A DNA stretch of 64,000 bases from Henricia sp. BOLD:AAB3569 (GCA_037783545.1 JBBELK010000461.1:372001-436000), one strand, 5' to 3'; shown: positions 13,025 to 24,118, numbered from the stretch's first letter. The notes: a model not told the origin generated them from the sequence alone. Program-made: numbers and translations.

Positions 13025-13096
13025 ATGACGTCACGGTTTGTACCAGACGACATAGGACCATAGAAAAACACGTATGTAAACAAACCGTGACGTCAT
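13025..13096. repeat. Short palindromic element E, copy 1
   Basis: ATGACGTCACGGTTTGT at the left end is a perfect inverted match to ACAAACCGTGACGTCAT at the right end, with a 38-bp loop. The loop and one arm recur in reverse at 21853-21909. The arms contain the CRE core TGACGTCA. Too small to encode anything. Confidence 0.85.
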
Positions 13097-13274
13097 TTTG
13101 TTTCAGGTTCATTACCATGAAAACATTACGAGGAATAATATCTTTTCACACAATTAATAATGCCTTAGCGTGTATTAAAGTGCGTTATATATACACATCG
13201 GCATCTTCAATCATAGATTTAACACAGAGAACCGATTTTGTTGAACATCTAATATGAACACAACGCCGAACGGT

Positions 13275-13682
13275 TTAAAGGAAGGGACAACACTTGCAAA
13301 GGGTTGCCTAACTCTGTTTGCTTCATGTAAGTCGCCATCTTTTGCAGTTCGACACTCGGACTTGAGAGGGCGTGAGTCAGGCCAGACACAGCATATTTTT
13401 ACATACTTCACGGCGTATGGGAGTCGGGAAACAAGGGATCAATCTTGACATCATCCATGCAATCGTTGCATGGTTGATGTCATCATCCCTTTCAACATTT
13501 CAAATATGGCGCAGCACATAGTTGCATTAGTTGCAGAGTTTATCGTCAAAATTAATTGGGTTGCCGACGTTGAAAACAAGATTCTCTGATTCTCATGAAG
13601 GTTTATGCACCGGGCAATACATCAGTAATATTTTTGATCAATTTCGTCGACAACTTCAAACAAGTGTTGTCCCTTTCTTTAA
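13275..13682. repeat. TTAA-bounded inverted-repeat element D (408 bp)
   Basis: TTAA is followed by AGGAAGGGACAACACTTG, and the other end is CAAGTGTTGTCCCTTTCT followed by TTAA. Inverted ends inside duplicated TTAA are typical of piggyBac-type insertions, so this is plausibly a piggyBac-related MITE. The superfamily rests only on the ends, since no transposase is present. A second, smaller hairpin lies inside at 13446-13482. Confidence 0.8.
13446..13482. repeat. Inner 17-bp-stem hairpin
   Basis: TGACATCATCCATGCAA, loop TCG, then TTGCATGGTTGATGTCA, with one mismatch in the stem. It sits near the middle of the TTAA-bounded element. Confidence 0.85.
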
Positions 13683-14865
13683 TACAATATTACAAACAGC
13701 ATGGTGTACGAACAATATGAACTAGCATACGGTGGTTTGGTTGATATATTACGCCATTACGTATGACTAAAGCTCGTCACATTAAACGTCATGATATTTG
13801 AAGGAAAAACAAATATTAACCGATTTATTAACAGAGATTTACATTTTGTGTAATATTTCCAACAATATCAACCGGTGAAACAAAGGACCTCTTTGGATAA
13901 TTACTTCAAACAATTGCATTAATTAGTTTATCATAAAGAGTTAAAACACACTGAACCAAAACCATCTTGAATAAGATGTTTCCTCATTAGTAACCATGAC
14001 AAACTTTTTCTATTTTCATGACTTTTGCGTCGGCGAGTGATTTTCCACGCGGAAATACAATATTTGGTATATCTTTCTGAATTTATATGGGGGCGTTCTA
14101 CCTTTGAAAATGTACAATAGACCTATCGATACTTTTAGCTCAATGTCCATATTACCATACCCTGCATGCTGATCCTGCAGTCTGATGTAACTCCCGCAGC
14201 CACTTACTGCACTCATGGCATGTGGCCTGATTCATACCTCACCTGCGGTCTTCCACCAAGCGACGAAACGTGATCCCAACACACTCTCCGCTCCCAGAGT
14301 GGATCTCCGCGTTCTGGTTTGGCTTGTTCTTTCTTTTTAGTCTCTTTTTCCGCAGACAAACGAGCGCCGCTGGTGAGACTTTATCGACCGGTTTGGCAAG
14401 AAATCAAAGATGTGTAACCTTAGCGAGATGAGTGGCCTGAGCACCCCCCGAGCTGGAAACCGGCAACCTCCCGCAGGGCGATGTGGCGAGACAGCATTTC
14501 GGTGGAAGAAAATAAAAAGTACGTAATGACGCCTCGGGCGCGTGGATACATCAATCTGACCTCGCCAAGTCCTTTAGCGCCAACCGATTTCCAGCCAAGT
14601 TCCCGCGCGTCATGGCCACGTCAGATCATATCTTACATTCGCCATAGCTGGAAGCCATCCGGGGCATGAACTGTATGTTTTGTGTTTCTGCCAAACTTTG
14701 TCGCTACTTCAAACAAGTTACGCACAGATTGTGCGTACAGCAAGGGATTGCGTTTCGCGTGCTGTGGATACGCGCTGCTCGGTTTAGCAGCAACACAAAA
14801 CGCGTACAGTACATGTGCTTTATGGCGGCCCTCTATGGCGGCATGTTATACTCAATTCTGTCCAT
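13683..14865. other. Sequence downstream of the GPCR stop; no gene seen
   Basis: On the GPCR's strand this is the 3' flank. I found no canonical AATAAA in the first several hundred bases after the stop, so the 3' UTR end is not placed. A GC-richer patch at about 14.26-14.64 kb has no recognised content. Confidence 0.5.
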
Positions 14866-16008
14866 TTACATACGAGTCGACATGTCCGTAGTTACCACAG
14901 AAGTGTTCTTGGAATATCGTTGTCGCTGTTCGCTCCTACTGAACGTGAACGCGACGTAAAACGCGTGTCGATACCTCTTGTTGGTCACAGTGTACACGAA
15001 CGGGTTGACAACGGAATTGAAGTAGGTTAGAGTCTGGCAAATCACCAGCAGAATACGCTGTTGGTGTTCGGGAAGAATCGGAGGGTGGCCGAGCTGTCCA
15101 ACGATCAATGTCCCGAACGAAGTGAATTGAAACGGAGAGAGACAAATAAAAAACAGTGTGCCGTTGACGATAAGCATTCGGGCCACTGTGTTCCTAATCT
15201 GGTGACTTTGGGTGGGTGGGTTCGGGACCGCCGAGCTTTGTCGAGTAGTTTGTTTCTTCTCTTTAGCGGCTACTCTCTGATTTAGGTTCTTTATGATCAT
15301 GATGTAGAGTGTAATGTTACCTACCATAGCGATGGTGAAAGGAACCGTCTGCATGACGAGCGAGAAGTTTAGCATCCATTCAACAGCCGGGTGACAGCTA
15401 GCCACCACTTTGGGGAAGTCTTGAAATTGGTCCGTGTCTGGCCAGATGAAACAGCGAGCAGCAAGCTCAGAGTTGGCTGGGACGAGTCCGCAGGAAAACA
15501 CCAGAGCCAGGAACCACATCACGGACACCAGTTTGACCGTGCGTCCTTTATCGCTCAGCATCCAGTGTTGAACGGGTTTACAGATGGCGTAAAACCTCTC
15601 GATCGACACCAATGTGACCAGGAAGAGGGAAGCGAATAGAGTTAAGTTCTTAAAGAGATGCACCACGATGCAACCACTACGACCCATGAAGCTGGCCGTG
15701 TCTGGTTTTAATGGCGTGGCCCGGTATGCCCAGAACTTCTCCCCGATTGCAACCACCATGAATGATATATCGGCTACAGCTAAGTTGACGAGGTAGTAAT
15801 TGGTGACAGTGCGCATCCACGACACTCGCGCCATTACAAACAGGAATGCTAGATTTCCAGCCAAACCCACACAGAACAGGGCTGGCATGACCATGGTAAT
15901 CATAACAATGGACAGGTCGTCCCTCAGCCAGTACTGAATAAAGCCATCATCCTCAGTGATATTGGTTGGTGGTTGGTTCGGGTTGCAGTCCGACTGTTGA
16001 GCACCCAT
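14866..16008 (-). CDS. Orphan class A (rhodopsin-like) G-protein-coupled receptor, 380 aa, single coding exon
   Basis: Seven hydrophobic segments lie at about residues 33-59, 68-90, 112-136, 158-178, 212-236, 277-300 and 319-341. Family marks are GN (51-52) in TM1, NLAVAD (75-80) in TM2, Cys113 before TM3, ERF (137-139) in place of DRY, Trp165 in TM4, Pro223 in TM5 and NPFVY (335-339) in TM7, followed by a short basic helix-8 region. Asn16 is in an N-glycosylation site; Cys186 and Cys205 in loop 2 could pair with Cys113. TM6 reads CLSP (289-292), so Leu replaces the usual CWxP Trp. The frame is complete; an in-frame TGA 12 bases before the ATG and a good start context (A at -3, G at +4) support the start. 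The overall look is that of neuropeptide receptors of the TRH/ghrelin/neuromedin kind, but the ligand is unknown. It should act at the plasma membrane through G proteins. Confidence 0.96.
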   Translation of the reverse strand: MGAQQSDCNPNQPPTNITEDDGFIQYWLRDDLSIVMITMVMPALFCVGLAGNLAFLFVMARVSWMRTVTNYYLVNLAVADISFMVVAIGEKFWAYRATPLKPDTASFMGRSGCIVVHLFKNLTLFASLFLVTLVSIERFYAICKPVQHWMLSDKGRTVKLVSVMWFLALVFSCGLVPANSELAARCFIWPDTDQFQDFPKVVASCHPAVEWMLNFSLVMQTVPFTIAMVGNITLYIMIIKNLNQRVAAKEKKQTTRQSSAVPNPPTQSHQIRNTVARMLIVNGTLFFICLSPFQFTSFGTLIVGQLGHPPILPEHQQRILLVICQTLTYFNSVVNPFVYTVTNKRYRHAFYVAFTFSRSEQRQRYSKNTSVVTTDMSTRM

Positions 16009-17501
16009 TTTGCTGCGTCTTCAAGATGACGACTTAAGACGGCAATGTTGCATTCAGTCTTACAAGTAATCAGTCAATCGGAAGCCCACGACAATAGTTA
16101 ACACAGTTGGAGTCATTGAGGGCACCTTGAAGACAGCTCATGTGTGCATGAAGCACTTGAAGGTAACGTTATAGTTACAACATACTACATGATGCATACC
16201 GTGTGCTCACAAGCCCAGGGAATCGTCTCAACAAACAATCCTACACTTTGTTTGCTTACGACCGGCGCTCCCTCCGTCTAGCTCAGAAACAGAGAACCGA
16301 AGACGTGCAATTATTCTGTCTCTTTCCCCATGTCGCTTTACCACAATGAGCAATCGCTCGCCGTCCGCTGATGGGCCGAAAACCTGACTGCATCTTCCTA
16401 TTCACGAGATTTGTTCCTCTCGTTTGGTCGCAGTCTCTTTTTATAACATACAGTACATGCTCGCATCGCGCGTGCCACTCAATCTGCCCCATCATTGCTA
16501 ACCGTATCTATGTACGGAGAGTGGCCTTGTGTGGCTGACGGCGTTTGGTGCGCAGGCGCATTAACGATCCAAGCTCCACCTAAAACTGTGATTTATTTTC
16601 CTCGAGCCATTGTCAGTCGTCAGTGCACGATGAACCATTCCTACTGCCAGTCGATGACTTTAAATCCACATAAAATATTACGACCACTGAAAGTATGCTA
16701 TAATTTCAACAGGCAATGTCAGTTTTCGATAACAAAATGTGTAAAGATGATCTTGGAAATGGACAAATAAAATTCCTAAAGCTAAAGTGAACAATAACAT
16801 TTCCTAAAGCTAAAGCTAAGTCGGCTGGTCGGCATAAGCAACCTAAATATTCCCAATCGGGAGGGACCTTTAATTTGCAATCTCTAAGCATCGTGGATTT
16901 GGCTCTTTTAGCCTCATAAAAAGAACACATCATGTATAGCGCTAGATATAAAGGGGTCTGCACTGGATTTTAATTAATGTAGACGTTGCGGTATTTATTC
17001 AGTTACAGACCATTAACCTGAATGAAGGCTATGCGTAAATTGGATAAATCTAATTAAGTTGACGCTTTAATGTCTTTGCAACATGCTCATTGATGAAGCT
17101 ATACGGAGAAATTTGGCTGTCGTTCACTCACGGCAAAGACAGATTTCCATTGTTTTTCGAGCTTTGAGTCTTTCATTCCATTTTATCAGCCTCCGCTCCA
17201 AAAATGATTACTTGGGAGAATTAGAGCGATTGAATTATTCTATGTATCCAGGAATGTTGTCGTTTCTATACAAACGCGTTTGAGGTTCAATTATGGCGGG
17301 ATTGGCGTGCAATTATGGCGGGTTTTACAGGCATTACATACAGTCGCCACACAAAATCAATGTAATATGGAAAGTTGTGTTTCTGCAGCAAACGACAAAA
17401 CAGTAGGCCTACGCGTTATGCGCGACAAATCAAATATGTACAATGTCACGACATGTGCGCAGAATCTTACTGCGCACACAGCAACTTGTCCACTTAACAC
17501 A
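16009..17501. other. 5' flank of the GPCR; no other gene seen
   Basis: This holds whatever 5' UTR or promoter the receptor has, but I cannot place a transcription start. Small local duplications occur, such as CCTAAAGCTAAAG near 16777 and 16803, and CAATTATGGCGGG near 17288 and 17311. No exon is recognised. Confidence 0.5.
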
Positions 17502-18033
17502 AGGGGCGTTCGAGATGCTTACACCGTGTAACAGGGTGGTTTACAACGGGGGAAGCCCCTAGAAGATGCAAAACGAACGACACAGGGTTTCGCTTTGAAT
17601 TTTGGGAACACAGGTCTAAGGTTGTTGCCGGGTGGGGCTTTGTAAATGCTGTTATCGTTTGACTCACGATGAAAAATGAAGCCGGCGCCACGCAAAAATT
17701 AACCCCCTGAAGTACCGCAATAAACTTTGTCAATGCCCACAGACATATATTGATTAAGCAAAAAGTATTTAGGCTACAGCCCTATTCCCTCCTAGTTTGT
17801 GTCATAAATCTGTGTTTTTCTTCGTACTCACGTCACGATTCCAAACTGTCAGCCATGTTTTACTACTCGCGGTTACTAGGTGACGTCATTACACCAAGCT
17901 TTCCACCAGAGACCCGCCCGCGAGCTCGGGCAGTGGTGGCTGCCACCGGGGAAGACTCGTGTATCACGTGATGGCTAAAAGAACGCTCCGGTGTAAGTTG
18001 GTGTTACACGGAGTGAGCATCTCGAACGCCCCT
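17502..18033. repeat. Inverted-repeat element F (532 bp)
   Basis: The left end AGGGGCGTTCGAGATGCT followed by an ACACCGTGTAAC block is mirrored at the right end by GTTACACGGAGTGAGCATCT and CGAACGCCCCT, about 30 bp per end with few mismatches. The interior has no transposase, so this is a non-autonomous DNA element. No direct repeat is seen in the immediate flanks. Confidence 0.8.
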
Positions 18034-18078
18034 ATTGCAAGTCACGTCACGTGTCACATCACAAGTCACGTGTCACAT

Positions 18079-19044
18079 TCAACATTACCCAAATTGAGAG
18101 TTTTCATAACAAGTTTTTGAAAAACGTATTACGAGTTAACTACCGGACTGCTAATTGTCTTGCTTATGGTGAATTGGGTAAAATAGAACTTAAATATACC
18201 GTGTATTTACGAATGTTTAATTTCTGGCTTCATTTAATTACCCGTCCTAGTAGTCTTTCTAACATTGTGAATCGTCTTTAATATGAGAGCACTTTTTGAT
18301 CAGAATAAAGTACATTATAAATGGATTGGATGTGTTCAATCCTTGTTTATAGATGATACTGCATGGACTCTTTCTGTTTTTTGGAATCAAACTGAAATAG
18401 GCCCAAGTGATTTTTCTATAAAAGCACGCTCTCTAAAGATTTCGAAAGTAGACTACAGGACATTGCTAAATAGCACTTGGAATGTGGTATTTCAAATAAC
18501 AGACTATGTAACTTTTACACTTATTAAAACTAAATTAGATTCCGAGAAGTACCTTGTTAAATTAAAAAATTTTACTATAGATCAGCATTAGCTCGTTTTC
18601 GTTGTGGAAAACACCACCTTCCATCATCTGAATTCCGCTACATTGTGTTTACCTTTCCAATCACCTGTTAACATTACAGTATGCCCATTATGTAACATTA
18701 AAGCCAATTGTGATGAATTCCACTATACTCCTGTTTGTAATGCACTATATATGAGGACAGACGCACTTTTTACTGGACTAACCCAAACCTTGTTAAAATA
18801 GAGTTATTGTTTAATGTTGCAAGGTTCCCCTCTATTGTGTAATCTAGCTAAATTTATTAAGATCAGATACTGTCTAAATTTCCGTAAGTAATTTTGTTAC
18901 TGATCCTCCATAATGTTTTTTAATGTATTATATTAAGCTATCTTGTACTTTATTTTCTTAACCTTCATCACTTTGTAATCTGTACTGGCTCTCATATCCC
19001 TCTTGGGGTCGCAGAGGACAATAAACCATTCAACCATCCAACCA
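18079..19044 (+). mobile_element. 5'-truncated non-LTR retrotransposon (LINE) 3' end
   Basis: Three successive frames (about 18079-18281, 18283-18591, 18592-18801) together resemble the C-terminal region after the reverse transcriptase of LINEs. They begin with FHNKFLKNVLRVNYRT and YGELGKIELK, and end with ARFRCGKHHLPSSEFRYI and a zinc-knuckle-like CPLCNIKANCDEFHY then C. One stop and at least one frameshift separate the pieces, so the copy is dead. An untranslated tail of about 240 bp ends in AACCATCCAACCATC. TCACGTGTCACAT just before (18066-18078) and TCACGTGTCGCAT just after (19045-19057) look like a 13-bp target-site duplication with one mismatch. The local CACGTG-rich repeats add some doubt to that reading. 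Likely a Jockey/CR1-like clade; the clade cannot be fixed without the missing polymerase. Confidence 0.85.
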
Positions 19045-19057
19045 TCACGTGTCGCAT

Positions 19058-19833
19058 CACGTGTAGCATCACATGACAATTCACATTGCAAGTCACAAGT
19101 CACGTCACAAATCACCGAGTACAGAGTATCACTTTCCAGATCATATGAATCAGTATAACCATGGTATAACCCCGTTCAGAGATAAACGCTTTTTCTTCTG
19201 TTTATAAGAAATTAACATGGCGTTAACTTAGCAAACAGCGGCTAAGAGCTCGTGTTGGCCATTGCGGGGCAACAGGGCTTCGCTAGTGGCATTGGACGTG
19301 GTGCGTGGTTCCTGAAACTGTATCTTATGATGGATGGGGTGGGGAAGTCGGCATACTAGATACGTCCATATATGAGTTATGAACGCCATCACAAATACAT
19401 CATCGCGATAGGATGCAGGCTACACAGTTTCCTTTAAAAACGAGAAACCGTGTTTGTTTACCACTGTTTTGCTTATAATAAATGTCGACCATCTTTACTA
19501 GCTGATCGCCATTGGGTACGGTTTAGTTGGATTGTTCCTGTGCACGATTTTGAGAAAAATCGTGCTAAGTGATTCGTACCACTACACTGGGAAACGGTTC
19601 GGCTGCGGCCTATTTGAAATCCGTCCAAGTTTCTTTCCAACAGTAAAATAGGCACAGGTTGGAAGCATTAAAATACCCGTGCCTATCAGAAGGATCCACG
19701 GATCACGCACTTCATCAGTCCAATACAGTGGGCGGTCCCTTCCTAATGTTAATTTTCCGTCTGTTAAACTCGGAATTTGATTTATAACAAGAATGGCTAG
19801 CGCGCGCAAGGAAAGAGCGCCATACCGTCAATG
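19058..19833. other. No gene seen
   Basis: Begins with degenerate TCACGTG-rich repeats like those left of the LINE; the rest has no recognised feature. Confidence 0.5.
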
Positions 19834-20005
19834 TTAAAGGCCCATTATATCATTTGCAATGACCCAATTTTGTTTTTCATGAGTTGACAAGAAAAACCTT
19901 ACTCAAAGTGTTGATAGCAATGGTAACAAACTCCACATGAATTTATTTCCGTCCAAAATGGTATTTCATGCTCACTGGAAATTGACAACCGAAGGTAGTT
20001 TTTTA
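19834..20005 (+). repeat. Dispersed repeat J, copy 1
   Basis: Begins TTAAAGGCCCATTATATCAT and runs to ATTGACAACCGAAGGTAGTT. It is repeated in reverse at 56893-57071 with high similarity. Its first 35 bases also resemble a small palindrome at 45101-45158. Probably a decayed TTAA-type non-autonomous DNA element. Confidence 0.75.
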
Positions 20006-20900
20006 AAAAGTCTAAGAAACAATGGGCACTTGCCATTTTGCGGACTTGGGGTTTTACATGGATGTGACCGTAAAATTACAGTATGAAAACTTGTCAAAAT
20101 ACAGTTTTGTCCCATAAAATAACAGGATAGTACTGGCGTCACAAACTGCCAGGAAATTACCGTAAAAACACAGATTTATTTTGTACAGTGATAAGCATAC
20201 GTGAACGACTTTCGACTTTACTTGTTAGCTTTCGCCATTTGACAAGAGTACGCGGTATAAGAATCTGACAGGCTATAACAAGACACATGGTATCGTTAAT
20301 AGTAACTTGTGTAGTGGTATATCGAACATGAAAACTTGTACATGTACACTAATGAATGAGTCACCAAACCGGAATCTGGAAGCTGGTAAGGTGCTTATAG
20401 GCCTATGCTGGAACAAACGCATAACACATTCTCTGCACATATTTCACGTCAGAGTCAATTTCATCACGGCAAAGTATTTTGACCAAACCTTTTCCACATA
20501 CTAAAATCTCCTTTGATTATGTATTCATATCGTTTCTGTAAAGCAAACTCTAAACCCAGATTCCCGGCTCCAGTGACGTACCTGTACAAACAAACTGCAC
20601 TCTTTATAAAGTGGAATTGTTTAAATTCGCCCAACACGCACGAACTTCTACCTGGTAATGTAACCAGACCAAGGGTCGAATTTGTCTTTCATTTAGCCTT
20701 TTTTGCGTTTGAGACTTAAACAGATCCGACTATACCTGCGCCGATGTTGTATATTATCGGTAAAGCGTTTTAGGAACTAAATTTGGAGCGTGTCAGATAT
20801 TACAAAAATATATTTGGAAAATTCTTACGCTGTACTACGATGTATCCACACATCGGCTTCTCACCAAGTATAGACCATGCATGCATAGGCTGTTTCGAAT
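20006..20900. other. No gene seen
   Basis: Only short chance open frames; no repeats noticed. Confidence 0.5.
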
Positions 20901-21066
20901 CGGGTTTTCCCCAAGACCTCCGACACACCAGACAGATGCTCTACTGGCTGAGCTATGAGGCACAGTGGTATACTCCCTCGGGTTTTCCCCAAGACCTCTG
21001 ACACACCAGACAGATGCTCTACCAGCTGAGCTATGAAGCACAGTGGTATACTCCCTCGGGTTTTCC
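20901..21066 (-). repeat. tRNA-like 78-bp tandem repeat, two units
   Basis: Two adjoining units of 79 and 77 bp start at 20901 and 20980, with a third boundary at 21057. On the minus strand each contains CATAGCTCAGCCAGTAGAGC or a close variant (A-box type) and TGTCTGGTGTGTCGGAGG, like the D and anticodon arms of a tRNA. A B-box-like CGATTCGAA exists only at the 20890 end. This looks like a tandemly duplicated tRNA-derived SINE head. Confidence 0.8.
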
Positions 21067-21170
21067 TAATAACCCAGCTTTTCTTTCGGTGTTGCACGGA
21101 TGCGCACCTAAGCAATATAGCGAATACATAATTTGGTACAGTGCCTAGTCACCACTGAAATGTGCCCCAT

Positions 21171-21245
21171 ATCTCAGCTGGTAGAGCTCTATCTCAGCTG
21201 GTAGAGCTCTATCTCAGTTGGTAGAGCTCTATCTCAGTTGGTAGA
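21171..21245 (+). repeat. 20-bp tandem repeat of a tRNA A-box-like unit, about 3.75 copies
   Basis: The unit ATCTCAGCTGGTAGAGCTCT (later copies have GTTGG) is an almost exact tRNA D-arm/A-box sequence repeated head to tail. It lies on the opposite strand from, and just beyond, the tRNA-like 78-bp repeats. Confidence 0.9.
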
Positions 21246-21852
21246 ACATTATACGATCTTTCTCTCATCATGTTTGGCTGTTTCATCCTAAAATGTGAAG
21301 TTTGCCTGCAGACAGAATTAAACCCAGGGCTACACGTACACACGGTGTGTTGATCACTTGGAAGTGTGAACTTTGGCCATGGATAAATGTCTCTATATAT
21401 TCATTGGGCATTCTGTATTCCTACCAAACCGAACAACGCATACAACGCAGTTTATTAACGTACATATTCCTACAACCTCTGGAATAGACTGGCCGGCTTT
21501 CTGCCACAGCCGCATCACATTCCCGTGTTGATACCATAGTGACCATACAGCCTCGGTCTTCCCTCAACTAGAGATAAAGTAACGTCTTGAAGACATCAAA
21601 GTGGTGCCGTGTACTCAGTCTCCATCATCTATCTTAGATACTGAACCTCTTGCTAGCCATCTAGATGTATCTTTGGTGATTTACGTCTGACTTAAAAGGG
21701 ACGGGGATTAATGGGTTAGCGTGGAATTTTTAACTTGTAATTCCTGATGTAATGTTCTCATCGGAATGCAAACGTCTGCTCTAGACAAAATGGCGGTCGC
21801 TTGCAACAATGCTGTTGTTTATCTGTCTAATACCTAAATGGCCACCCAAAAC

Positions 21853-21909
21853 ATCACGTCACGGTTTGTTTACATACGTGCTTTCCTATGGTCCCATGCC
21901 GTCTGGTAC
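21853..21909 (-). repeat. Short palindromic element E, copy 2 (one arm lost)
   Basis: ACGTCACGGTTTGTTTACAT and the following bases through CCGTCTGGTAC match the reverse complement of 13025-13096. The second inverted arm is absent here. Confidence 0.8.
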
Positions 21910-23835
21910 CCTGGGACTTACACATACATTTGCGTACATAATTCTTCAAGAAACAAATATGGCTTCAAGACGGCCTTTTGGGGAAAATTGTGGTTCCGAA
22001 AAGAACCAATGAGAGTTATGTGCTTGTGTCGTCTCAGTCCATTCACCGATTGAACTTTCACCACAACGCTTCAAGTCATACTTTTTCATATCATTTGATT
22101 GGCGTTTCGCTGTTTTCGTTTGACATAATCACTTGACAGGAATTAATAAAAAGCCACCATGCTAAATTTGGGTCAGCAATATAACATTCAACATGAACAT
22201 TTCTTTCAACATACAGTAGCATCTCTACAAGGCAATCAAGCCTCAACAAACCGGGCAATTCCGTGCCCAGATTGACGTTAAAAGGCTTTTAGCAAACCAC
22301 GTGACCCCCTCATCCCGACTCTACCTCCGCCAAGCGACCACTTTCGCCGTGACTCATCACCCAGTGAATATTGGATATTTATTTTTGGACGCAGATTCTC
22401 TTTTTATCCCGCCGCTACACATAAACCCGCCTGTGTCGGACAGTGCCGATGTAATCTTTGCCAAAGCACGTAATCCTTGTCGCTTAACCAAAGTAAATGA
22501 CTCGCTAGGACAATACCCGTGGCATTTAGGATCGAGAGACTCATTTTTGTAACGGCGTGTATTTTGTACACGATCTTTCACGTCGTATACCATTATATCT
22601 AAGCATTGAGATTATGTAACACATTGATACGTTGTTTGGGCAGAGATAGCCCTGAACCGAACGCTGGCATTCATAGAAATGAATTGGTATACTGTAATAT
22701 TGACATATATAATGGTGGAGCTGGCTAAGGTGCATGGCTATGGGAGTGATAGAGTGTCCATTGTGGGGACGCAAGATGCCGTATGTACAGGAGGACTTTG
22801 TGTCCGTTTGTAGTTTCCAATGTTGTGTCCGCAGATGGTTTTTCGGGCACAATGATCGATGCGGACATAATGGATTTTCTGTTCCAAAGTGGAAGTGAGT
22901 GACGGTGATGTAATGAACATTTCAACTCTGTAAACATCTAAAACAGGAAGAAACAAGGGCAGAAACCAGGTAAACCTAGAGTAATTAAAATAAATCACAC
23001 ATATCTACAGAGAAACATCATGACGGATGGAAGAAGATGTCTTAAAACAGAAATGCCGAACTCTGAGGTGACAGTAACGACAATAACCAGATCATCCTTT
23101 GCAGTAATAGCTGGAACATGCATGACAGTGACAACGGTGACAACATCCACGGAAATTCGGGAAAGGACAACCGTATTTTTACGTCGTTTTCACAGTCGTA
23201 TACTATAACTAATGTATCATTATTTCAAGGCTAATCACACAAATGCCATTTGCGTCAAAAATATATTCTTGAAGACCACAATAGAAAGACCTGATCAATA
23301 TTTGGGAGCGGGACAGGCGTACTCAGGGATGCAATTTATCAGGTTAAGTTGAGAGGAGACCCGACAGGCAGATGGCATTTATCAGGCAATGGGAAACGCT
23401 CTGTCTGTGATATGATGCACTTTGGGTAAAACATACGCAGACACATTAATCACGGATAAAACTCGATGTATTCATGGGGAAATATGACGCAAGTCTGTAC
23501 GACAAAACGAGCCACAGCGGGTCCATTTCTCACCACCATTTCATTTTCGAATTAATCATATTATTCGGCTTACTTTTCCAACACGCACTATGTATTGCCC
23601 GAAGACATGCGCTGAGCCAAACGACACATTATGGTGCAGTACTATATGTAGTAGTTTTAATTACCAATTACCTATAAGAACAGTGTTAGTAGAGTAACAA
23701 AATAATTCAGAAGGTTGCACGTTTAAGACTAACTTAGGTAAGTTTTGAGCATAAGCTTTCGCGACAATAACTACTTTATCATCAGATGCACAGGAGCAGA
23801 GTTAATAGTCACCTATTTTGTCTTCCCACGTGGCA
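21910..23835. other. No gene seen
   Basis: Several overlapping short open frames at 22.3-23.2 kb show no domain. No strong repeats noticed. Confidence 0.5.
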
Positions 23836-23935
23836 CAGAGAGCCCAACGTGGCAATCAGAGAGCCCAACGTGGCAATCAGAGAGCCCAACGTGGCAATCA
23901 GAGAGCCCAACGTGGCAATCAGAGAGCCCAACGTA
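23836..23935 (+). repeat. 21-bp tandem repeat (AGAGCCCAACGTGGCAATCAG), about 5 copies
   Basis: Near-perfect head-to-tail units whose length is a multiple of three. All three frames therefore stay open and give repeated Glu-Pro-Asn-Val-type peptides that should not be taken as genes. Confidence 0.92.
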
Positions 23936-24050
23936 TACAGCAAAAACTACATCATTGCTTCTGCATGGTGAAGTCGTTGGTGCTACGAAAGCTTATGCTT
24001 AGACTTGCAAATTATATCAATTGGCCAATAGGGAACTATTACTCCGTACT

Positions 24051-24118
24051 CAAATGAGGACATCTCGCAAATGAGGACATCTCGCAAATGAGGACATCTC
24101 GCAAATGAGGACATCTCC
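24051..24118 (+). repeat. 17-bp tandem repeat (CAAATGAGGACATCTCG), 4 copies
   Basis: Four almost identical head-to-tail units about 115 bp downstream of the 21-bp repeat. Confidence 0.92.
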
